A stretch of 64,000 nt of DNA from Vitis vinifera (Eukaryota > Streptophyta > Magnoliopsida > Vitales > Vitaceae). Below, in pieces: positions 56,213 to 64,000 of this stretch. The stretch spans positions 15,597,001-15,661,000 of the forward strand of contig NC_081812.1 of NCBI RefSeq assembly GCF_030704535.1, given 5' to 3'. Within the stretch, counting starts at the first letter, position 1. Every line of letters starts with the position of its first letter. The position numbers were made by a program, and so were the translations under genes. The notes under the pieces are model-generated. The model was not told the DNA's origin. It searched no databases and saw nothing but the letters and a program-made list of their open reading frames with translations.

Positions 56213-59200
56213 TTGCTTATTTTATGTGAGCATGATGGTTTATTTGATTCATTTTATTTTGTTCTCGATTCAGCTTTTATATCAACTACTTCTATATCTG
56301 CCAACATCAATAATGTCCCTATGTTAAATGGGACTAATTTTAAGGACTGGAAAGAGAATATGATGATTCTCTTAGGCTGCATGGATATAGACTTGGCCTT
56401 GAGAATGCCCAAACCTGATGAACTCAATGAGCAAAGTACTCAAGAGGATGAGGTTTATTGGGGTAAGTGGGAACGTTCAAATAGGCTAAGTCTTATGATC
56501 ATGAAGCGCGGCATTCCAGAAGCTTTCAGGGGTGCGGTAACCGATGAGGTTACTAATGCCAGTGACTTCCTTGCGGAAATTCAGAAACGTTTTGCCAAAA
56601 ACGATAAGGCTGAAACGAGCACGCTTTTAGCAAGCTTGATTTCAATGAAGTATAAAGGCAAAGGTAATGTTCGGGAGTACATCATGGAGATGTCTCATCT
56701 TGCTTCAAAACTTAAGGCTTTGAAACTCGAGTTATCTGATGATTTACTCGTGCATTTGGTTCTCATCTCTCTTCCTACACAATTTAATCAATTCAAGGTC
56801 AGTTATAACTGTCAAAAGGATAAATGGACTCTTAATGAACTCATTTCATTTTGTGTGCAAAAGGAAGAGAGATTGAAGCAAGACAAGACCGAAAGTGCTC
56901 ATCTGGCTAGCACTTCTAAGGATAAGGGCAAACGAAAGAATAAGGATAATAAGGTTACTGCTTCTAATGGTTCAGAACAAAAGAAACAGAAAGTTGAGGT
57001 AACATGTTTCTTCTGTAATAAGCCTAGACATACTAAGAAGGAATGTACCAAGTATGCTGCTTGGCGTGTTAAGAAAGGTATGTTTCTTACTTTGGTCTGT
57101 TCTGATGTTAATTTAGCTTCAGTATCTAGAAACACATGGTGGTTAGATTCTGGTGCTACTACTCACATTTGTGTTTCTATGCAGGGTTGCCTGAGTTACC
57201 GAAAACCAAGTGATGCTAAAAGATGCATCTATGTCAGAGACGGTCAGTCGGTAGAAGTAGAGGCAATACGGCACTTTAGATTATTATTGAAATCTGGTTA
57301 TTTTTTGGATTTAATAGATACTTTTATTGTACCGTCTTTCAGACGGAATTTAATTTTAGTTTCTGTTTTGGACAAATCAGGTTATTGTTGTTCATTTGGA
57401 AACAATAAATTTACATTATCTATTAATTCAAATGTTGTAGGAACCGGTTTACTTAATGTTTATGATAATCTATATTTGTTGGAAACTGTTCCGTCCTATA
57501 ATGAAACCTTGCATGTGGAAACACGAGGTACAAAATGTAAATTGAATAAAGATAATTTGGCCTCATTGTGGCACAAACGCCTAGGTCATATCTCTAAATC
57601 TAGAGTTGAGCGACTTGTGTCCGATGGGATTTTGGATTCACTTAACTTTTCAGATTTTGATATTTGTGTTGAGTGTATTAAAGGAAAACAGACCAAAACA
57701 AAGAAATTAGGTGCCAATAGAGCTACAGACGTCTTAGAATTAATTCATACAGATATCTGTGGACCATACCCTACGGCATCTTGGAATGGTCAACAGTACT
57801 TTATAACATTCATAGATGACTACTCAAGATATGGCTACCTATTTCTTATACATGAGAAATCACAATCATTGGACGTGTTCAAAACATTTAAAGCAGAAGT
57901 TGAGTTACAACTCAACAAAAGAATAAAGAGCGTCAGATCTGACCGTGGTGGTGAATACTATGGTAGATATGACGGATCAGGTGAACAACATCCAGGACCA
58001 TTTGCTAAATACCTAGAGGAATGTGGGATCGTCCCTCAATACACCATGCCAGGATCACCTAGCATGAATGGTGTAGCAGAAAGACGAAACCTAACCCTTA
58101 AGGACATGGTAAGGAGTATGATTAGTCATTCTACTTTACCCGAAAAACTCTGGGGTGAAGCACTCAAAACGGCAGTTTATATCCTCAATCGGGTGCCAAC
58201 TAAAGCGGCTGCTAAAACGCCTTATGAGCTTTGGACGGGTCGAAAGCCCAGTTTAAAGCATTTTCATATTTGGGGATGTCCAGCTGAAGCGAGACCTTAT
58301 AAGCCTCATGAAAAGAAATTGGACTCTAAAACAGTTAGCAGCTACTTTATTGGCTATGCAGAGCGATCAAGGGGTTTTAAATTTTATGATCCTGCTATTA
58401 GGTCAATTTTTGAGACGGGAACTGCAACATTTTTTGAGGATGTTGAGTTTGGGGGGAGAAATCAGGCTAGGAATATTGTCTTTGAGGAGGAAGAGGGATC
58501 TACTATTGCTTTTGATAATGTACAGGTTTCACTACCTATCATTGATCAAGAAGTAAATTTGGATCCTCAACCAACAGACAATATTGTTCAACCCTTAATT
58601 GCAAATGAGGACATTGCTCCTGAAGAACAAACTCAACAACCTCAAGAAAATATGCCATTAAGGAGATCCACTAGAGAGAGGAGAAATGCAATTTCGGACG
58701 ATTATATCGTATATCTCCAGGAACGTGAGGTAGAAAGTGGAATGATGGAAGATGATCCAATCAACTTCCAGCAAGCCATGAAAAGTTCCAACTCTCAGAA
58801 ATGGATTGAAGCCATGAATGAAGAGTATAAATCTATGCAAGACAATAAAGTTTGGGAACTTGTCCCATTACCAGTTGGTACGAAACCCATTGGTTGTAAA
58901 TGGATATTTAAAACCAAACGGGATTCAAATGGTAATGTAGAAAGATATAAAGCACGTCTTGTAGCTAAAGGCTTTACTCAAAAAGAAGGAATTGACTTCA
59001 AAGAGACCTTCTCTCCAGTTTCTACGAAGGACTCTTTCAGGATAATCATGGCACTAGTTGCACATTATGATCTTGAGTTACATCAAATGGATGTTAAAAC
59101 AGCGTTTCTCAATGGTGACATTGATGAAACAATTTATATGGTACAACTAGAAAATTTTGTGTCCGAAGACTCAAAGAATATGGTTTGTAAATTGACTAAA

Positions 59201-60337
59201 TCCATTTATGGGCTCAAGCAAGCTTCTCGTCAGTGGTACTTCAAGTTTCATCAAATTATTGTCTCATATGGTTTTGAGGCAAATCTTATGGATGAATGTG
59301 TGTATCACAAATTCAGTGGGAGTAAGTATATTTTCCTGGTTTTATATGTCGATGACATATTGCTAGCCACAAATGATATTAGCATATTGCACGACACCAA
59401 GAGATTTTTATCAAAACATTTTGAGATGAAAGATCTTGGTGATGCCTCCTTTGTCTTAGGAATCCAGATACACCGAGATCGTTCTAGGTGTATTTTAGGA
59501 TTGTCACAAATGACCTATATTGATAAAGTCCTCCAAAGGTATGACATGCAAAATAGCAAACCAGGTGATACCCCTGTCGCTAAAGGAGACAAATTCAGTC
59601 TTAATCAATGCCCTAAAAATAGTTTAGAAAGTCAAGAAATGCAGAAGATTCCTTACGCTTCGGCTGTGGGGAGTCTAATGTATGCTCAGGTATGTACACG
59701 TCCGGATATTGCGTACATTGTTGGCATGTTAGGCAGATATCTAAGTAACCCTGGAATGGATCATTGGAGAGCAGCCAAGAGGGTTATGAGATATTTACAG
59801 AGAACAAAAGAGTACATGCTTACATATAGGAGATTGGATCAGTTAGAGTTGATTGGGTATTCCGACTCCGACTTTGCTGGATGCCAAGACAGCAGAAGAT
59901 CCACATCAGGCTATATTTATTTGTTGGCTGGTGGAGCAATTTCATGGAGGTCTGCCAAACAGACACTCGTAACTTCATCCACCATGGAAGCAGAGTTTGT
60001 AGCATGTTATGAGGCATCCAATCAAGGAATATGGCTACGAAATTTTGTCACTGGGCTGCGTGTTCTGGATGGTATTGAAAGACCACTGAAGATATTTTGT
60101 GACAATAAATCAGCAGTTTTATATTCCAATAACAACAGGAGTTCTACAAAATCAAAATACATTGATATCAAGTTCCTTGTTGTAAAAGAAAAGGTACAGA
60201 GTGGACAGATATCCATAGAGCATATTGGAACAAACTCCATGATAGCGGATCCGCTTACAAAGGGATTACCACCCAAGGTCTTTCATGAGCACACTGCTCA
60301 TATGGGTGTTGTCTCATTTGAGGATATCCAAATTTAG
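56213..60337 (+). CDS. Copia gag-pol polyprotein
   Basis: One open frame, stop TAG at 60335-60337. Numbering codons from 56213: Gag core ([14 protein letters not shown] from 37), CCHC zinc knuckle C265/C268/H273/C278, protease DSGA from D312, pre-integrase LWHKRLGH, integrase catalytic D514, D577 and E623, reverse transcriptase with YVDD at 1045-1048, RNase H with YSDSDFAG and SSTMEAEF, and the C-terminal [10 protein letters not shown]. Order protease-integrase-RT-RNase H defines Copia. Codon 56213 is TTG, not ATG; the first in-frame ATG is 56321, already inside the conserved Gag core. The more likely start is the ATG at 55407 in the LTR, joined by an intron 55417-56273 (GT-AG, in phase), giving 1357 codons plus the stop. 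That splice is inferred. Confidence 0.93.
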   Translation: MLILCEHDGLFDSFYFVLDSAFISTTSISANINNVPMLNGTNFKDWKENMMILLGCMDIDLALRMPKPDELNEQSTQEDEVYWGKWERSNRLSLMIMKRGIPEAFRGAVTDEVTNASDFLAEIQKRFAKNDKAETSTLLASLISMKYKGKGNVREYIMEMSHLASKLKALKLELSDDLLVHLVLISLPTQFNQFKVSYNCQKDKWTLNELISFCVQKEERLKQDKTESAHLASTSKDKGKRKNKDNKVTASNGSEQKKQKVEVTCFFCNKPRHTKKECTKYAAWRVKKGMFLTLVCSDVNLASVSRNTWWLDSGATTHICVSMQGCLSYRKPSDAKRCIYVRDGQSVEVEAIRHFRLLLKSGYFLDLIDTFIVPSFRRNLILVSVLDKSGYCCSFGNNKFTLSINSNVVGTGLLNVYDNLYLLETVPSYNETLHVETRGTKCKLNKDNLASLWHKRLGHISKSRVERLVSDGILDSLNFSDFDICVECIKGKQTKTKKLGANRATDVLELIHTDICGPYPTASWNGQQYFITFIDDYSRYGYLFLIHEKSQSLDVFKTFKAEVELQLNKRIKSVRSDRGGEYYGRYDGSGEQHPGPFAKYLEECGIVPQYTMPGSPSMNGVAERRNLTLKDMVRSMISHSTLPEKLWGEALKTAVYILNRVPTKAAAKTPYELWTGRKPSLKHFHIWGCPAEARPYKPHEKKLDSKTVSSYFIGYAERSRGFKFYDPAIRSIFETGTATFFEDVEFGGRNQARNIVFEEEEGSTIAFDNVQVSLPIIDQEVNLDPQPTDNIVQPLIANEDIAPEEQTQQPQENMPLRRSTRERRNAISDDYIVYLQEREVESGMMEDDPINFQQAMKSSNSQKWIEAMNEEYKSMQDNKVWELVPLPVGTKPIGCKWIFKTKRDSNGNVERYKARLVAKGFTQKEGIDFKETFSPVSTKDSFRIIMALVAHYDLELHQMDVKTAFLNGDIDETIYMVQLENFVSEDSKNMVCKLTKSIYGLKQASRQWYFKFHQIIVSYGFEANLMDECVYHKFSGSKYIFLVLYVDDILLATNDISILHDTKRFLSKHFEMKDLGDASFVLGIQIHRDRSRCILGLSQMTYIDKVLQRYDMQNSKPGDTPVAKGDKFSLNQCPKNSLESQEMQKIPYASAVGSLMYAQVCTRPDIAYIVGMLGRYLSNPGMDHWRAAKRVMRYLQRTKEYMLTYRRLDQLELIGYSDSDFAGCQDSRRSTSGYIYLLAGGAISWRSAKQTLVTSSTMEAEFVACYEASNQGIWLRNFVTGLRVLDGIERPLKIFCDNKSAVLYSNNNRSSTKSKYIDIKFLVVKEKVQSGQISIEHIGTNSMIADPLTKGLPPKVFHEHTAHMGVVSFEDIQI

Positions 60338-60742
60338 TGGGAGTTTGTATTATTCATTGTATATTGCTCTATGTTATGTTTAGACTTTATCTATACATTT
60401 GGATTGTGTTCTGCAGAAATAAAGTATTCATTTTATTGCACTCTGTTAAATTATGCTAAAGATTTGATCTCAATAAAGTTAAGTTGGACCAGTTGGAAAT
60501 AGGCATGAATAGATCACATTGCATGTAATTTCCATGCTATGCACTCATGATTGATCTATGTCATTTAGCTGTGCAGATATATGTGACCATTGATTGGTCT
60601 AGTAACGATTGATGTAACAAAGGCCACCTTGATCCTATGTCAGTATAGTTAATGGACGAGATTGTTCGGATATACCCTAAGGACATGATAGCAAATTTTG
60701 AGCTCATAAGGTTAAGCACATTTATTTGATTACATATGCATG

Positions 60743-60757
60743 TGGGCCAGTGGGAGA
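60743..60757 (+). other. Copia polypurine tract
   Basis: Purine-rich GTGGGAGA just before the 3' LTR, the expected plus-strand primer position. It is less pure than usual because of an upstream CC. Confidence 0.7.
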
Positions 60758-60758
60758 T

Positions 60759-61383
60759 TGTTAGATTAATTTTTGTAATTAATCTATAATTTGGGCCACA
60801 CATGTAAATAATTAAAATGTGTATGCTATCATTTAATTAAGCCTAAATATAGTGATCTAATTAATAATTGATTAATTGGCTTAAGGGTATAATTGTCATG
60901 AGATTATTGTGTAGATACCATTAGACAATTATTATTTCTATGAGGGGCAGAAATATAATTGTGATAAAATTAAAACTGCCCTAGCGGTTTATAAATAGGG
61001 TTATGGTCCCCATTCTACGACTACGCATTCCAATTTCTGAAAATCCTCTCAGAGAGAAATTGACACAGAATCTAGTGGCTAGAATTGGAAGACCATCTCA
61101 AAGGGTTTTCTTCCTATAAGGTTTCTCCTTCAATGGATTCAGGTATGCTTCCGCTATTATTTTTTTTACTCATTGTTTTTAATCAGGAGATTCCAGTATA
61201 TATGAAATTAGGGTATTCTCCTTATTAAATATTCCAGTATATATGAAGTTAGGGTATTCACCTTATTAAATATTCCAGTATATATGAAGTTAGGGTATTC
61301 ACCTTGCTAAATATTCCAGTATATATAAATTAGGGTATTTATCTTGGTTGAGTTATAACAAGGATCTTGGTTGGATTCTAACA
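60759..61383 (+). repeat. Copia 3' LTR
   Basis: Same length as the 5' LTR, with about seven differences, mostly transitions. The TATA box (60990-60997), the ATG with splice donor (61133-61144) and the 41-bp array (61190-61352) are all kept. Confidence 0.95.
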
Positions 61384-61388
61384 GGAGT

Positions 61389-62484
61389 AGCACCTATACA
61401 AAATTTCGCAATAAGACTACATGGTAGAAGGCATCTCTAGAGCCCATCTATAAAAGAGAGCCTACGCATAAAAGATGTTTTACCAATTGTAGAATCATAA
61501 TAACGAAAGGTTTCTTCTATTATTTTATTTTAATCTCACTACAAATCCTATCACATCACATTTATTTTAATTATAACAAATGTCCAAAATTGTTTTTTTA
61601 ATATATATATATATATATATATATGTATAAGTGTTGTATAAAAAATAATATTGATTCGTTTAATCATTATAAAATTAGAATGTCATGCCGCGTTAATTAA
61701 TTTTGATTATTTAAATTTGTGGAGGATCTTATTATGTGATTTATAATGTGTAAAGGACTAGTAACTGATGTTGAGGACATAAAAGCTCCGTTATCACTTA
61801 TTTTGTTATTTATAATATTTTTTATTATATAGTAAAAAAATTATTACACATTCATGGATGTACATATAATTGATCATTAAAACCTCATATATTATTATAT
61901 AAATTATTTTATTTTTGTATTATTGAAATATTCTTACACATTCGTAGATGTGCGTATAATTGATTAAACCATATTAAAAACTCGTATATCATCGTGTTGA
62001 TTATTATTGAATTAACATTGTTCATATTAAAGTTTTCGTTGACTCAATAAATTAGTATTACAACTTCTGATACATAATAACGAAAAATAAAATAAAATAA
62101 AACATAGAAAACAAATTATGTATGCAATTCAGAACCTTCAAAACTGCACAAACTCTCCCAACTCAAGTTAAATCTCAACAAATTTTATGTTAATTAAGAG
62201 AAAATATATTTTAACATTTTGAACTAAGATTTTCATTCACTTTTAAATAATTTTAAGTCATTTAAAAAAAATCGTTTTGCAAAAAAAAAATTGTATATTT
62301 TTTGCTATTATTTAATTTATATGTATCAACAGTGCATTTAATTTTTAATTATGTCAATTAATGAATTTTCAATGCCCAAATAACAATTCTGTATGTCGAT
62401 ATACCTGATTATTGATATATATTAATTATGATGTCTTCGAAGATCTCTGTTAATATTTATCTTTTTCTCGATTTAAGCTCAAAT
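61389..62484. other. Intergenic between Copia element and tRNA
   Basis: AT-rich with an (AT)n microsatellite at about 61603-61624. No gene or further element with clear ends. CAA at 62480-62482, three to five bases before the tRNA, matches the plant tRNA transcription-start motif. Confidence 0.5.
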
Positions 62485-62556
62485 GTGGCTGTAGTTTAGT
62501 GGTAAGAATTCCACGTTGTGGCCGTGGAGACCTGGGCTCGAATCCCAGCAGCCACA
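62485..62556 (+). tRNA. tRNA-His (GTG)
   Basis: Complete cloverleaf of 72 bases. The acceptor stem GTGGCTG pairs with CAGCCAC, with discriminator A at 62556. The D arm contains box A (TAGTTTAGTGG). The anticodon stem CCACG/CGTGG holds loop TTGTGGC with anticodon GTG at 62518-62520. The T stem CTGGG/CCCAG holds loop CTCGAAT (box B). There is no intron and no encoded CCA, as usual for a nuclear gene. A TTTT terminator follows at 62558-62561. The extra G at position -1 would be added after transcription. Confidence 0.97.
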
Positions 62557-62557
62557 G

Positions 62558-62561
62558 TTTT
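62558..62561 (+). terminator. RNA polymerase III terminator of tRNA-His
   Basis: A run of four T begins two bases after the discriminator base; further T-runs at about 62571 and 62576 could act as backup. Confidence 0.8.
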
Positions 62562-64000
62562 CAAATTCTTTTGATTTTTACTAGTTCTAATACAACGAAA
62601 CTATCTATATACGTTAAATAATTTACCTGTACTCACTTTCCATGTCCTCATACAAAACTTCTTGTGCTTCTTAGCGGATTTCTCAAAGCCTTGTCAAAGT
62701 TACATAATAAAATTTCCGAACTTTGTCTAGTCGAAAGTTACTCTAAAAAAAGTTTTTTAAAGTTTTAAAGTTTGATAATCAAACTTTTTAAAAATAACTA
62801 TGCTTTCTTAAGGTTTTTAAAACTCCACCATCTTTTAAATAAAATATTTATATTTATAAAACCTATTTTAGAATTATAGAGAGTTTCTTAATTATAAAAT
62901 ATTTATAAAAAAAAATACCAATTTAGAGATAAACACGATTTTAAAACTTACTAAAAAATATTTTAAAAATTATTTTTTAGAATTAAACACAAATCTAGGG
63001 GTAAACATAATTTTAAAACTTACAATTTGTTGAATTAAAAATATAGTAAAAATCAAATTATGAAATATATAAAATATTTTATTTCTAATTTTTTGTATTA
63101 TTAATATTTTTTGAATCCGAATTTGATGAAATCTAAAATTATTTTAAGATAAAATAAGACATAAGAAAGTAAGTTGCATTTAATTAGTAAAAAATTAACA
63201 AAATTATCAACTAGATAAAATATACCAATAAATAATATTATAATACCATTTTTAAAAATTCTAATTTTTAAAATTAAGAGAGAAAACATTAAACATTAAT
63301 GTTTATTTTTTAATTAAATGAGACCATTCTTCTCAAATTTTGATTTTTTAAAAATAAGAAGGCGAGAATGTTAAACATTGATCTTTAATTTTGAATAGAT
63401 AAGAAAAAGGATTTTGAATGCTACTTAGTTTATAATATTTTTTGGTGATTTGATTTTTTTAATTCTCATTTTTATTTTGCATTAATGAAATATTATGATC
63501 ACATTTATTATTAAATTTTGTTTTTTAAAGATAAGAAGAGTATTATAAATGCATTCAATATGACACCGGATGACCAACATCTTCTTCGTCCGATGACTAA
63601 CCAGGTGGACGGATGAGGGAACGACTTTATAGTTTGGGACCCACAATAATGATATTTTGTTCGACGAGATTATGTTTCAACTTCTTGGCTAAAATCCTTA
63701 TCATGCCCCATAACATAGATTGATGATTTCTTCACGTAATTAGGTTTGTCCTTTGATGTAACAAAATCGATCCAAAGCCAACACCATTGTTAGCACCTCA
63801 GCTACATGTTCCATGGATGCAACAAAACAAAGGACTCGTATTCATATTCTAATTTGTTAAATGGAGCGGGATCTTTGTGCTTCAATGCGTGAAGTATAAA
63901 TTAAATGTAAATAGAAGGAATTAAATTTTTATTCAGTATTACACTTATTTTTCAACAAAACGACGTCGTTATACTGAAAATTTGCCAACATATGTACGCT
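62562..64000. other. Intergenic, AT-rich to window edge
   Basis: No gene recognised. The only frame above 60 codons (63101-63289 on the minus strand) is low-complexity. The last 400 bp are less AT-rich and could approach a promoter beyond the window, but nothing can be named. Confidence 0.5.

Larger units (their letters stand above)
55033..61383 (+). mobile_element. Complete Copia LTR retrotransposon, target duplication GGAGT
   Basis: Element of 6351 bp with 625-bp LTRs at 55033-55657 and 60759-61383. Both begin TGTTAGA and end TCTAACA. GGAGT flanks it on each side (55028-55032 and 61384-61388). A primer-binding site, an uninterrupted gag-pol frame and a polypurine tract are all in place. 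I count about seven base differences and no indel between the LTRs (about 1.1%), so it inserted recently in evolutionary terms. The element has every part needed to be autonomous, though activity cannot be judged from sequence. Confidence 0.97.

Overview
This is nuclear DNA from a flowering plant. The genes have GT-AG introns, the intergenic DNA is AT-rich, plant LTR retrotransposons, LINE tails and MITE-like elements are frequent, and every recognisable gene is a plant nuclear gene. The transposon families and gene sequences fit a woody eudicot such as grapevine (Vitis). That is recognition from memory, not proof. No prokaryotic, organellar or CRISPR features are present.

Layout. 1-1110 (-): 5' part of a CHX-type cation/H+ antiporter gene that runs off the left edge. 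3.8-5.8 kb: solo LTR. 7.4-7.8 kb (-): intronless histone H4 with its promoter. 9.4-14.2 kb: transposon belt with a decayed Copia gag, two more solo LTRs and a minisatellite split by one of them. 14.7-16.5 kb (+): three-exon gene for the 6-kDa mitochondrial ATP synthase subunit. 17.1-18.2 kb: long inverted repeat that could form a hairpin. 20.2-28.0 kb (-): nine-exon KNL2-type kinetochore gene (SANTA domain plus CENPC-like motif). 29.0-32.8 kb (-): single-exon 5-oxoprolinase. 35.9-38.6 kb (+): four-exon small organelle RRM protein. 41.2-53.0 kb (-): five-exon CUE-domain gene whose introns carry nested transposons, including an old Ty3/gypsy element of about 7.4 kb in intron 1. 55.0-61.4 kb (+): a complete Copia element with 625-bp LTRs, a perfect 5-bp target duplication and an uninterrupted gag-pol frame. 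62.5 kb (+): tRNA-His(GTG).

The genes do not form a pathway. They are ordinary single-copy-looking housekeeping and chromatin genes separated by transposon debris. H4 and KNL2 both act in chromatin, and the ATP synthase subunit and the RRM protein are both probably mitochondrial, but nothing shows that these neighbours are linked in function. Four genes (H4, KNL2, RRM, CUE) carry the plant telo-box AAACCCTA close to the start codon.

I found no gene system that looks new. The most interesting structures are: a Copia element whose gag start codon appears to lie inside the LTR and to be joined by splicing; a 1.1-kb hairpin locus; three solo LTRs with intact target duplications in about 10 kb; a cluster of ultra-short A-tailed insertions with long target duplications; and a tandem duplication that copied a LINE tail through a microhomology junction.
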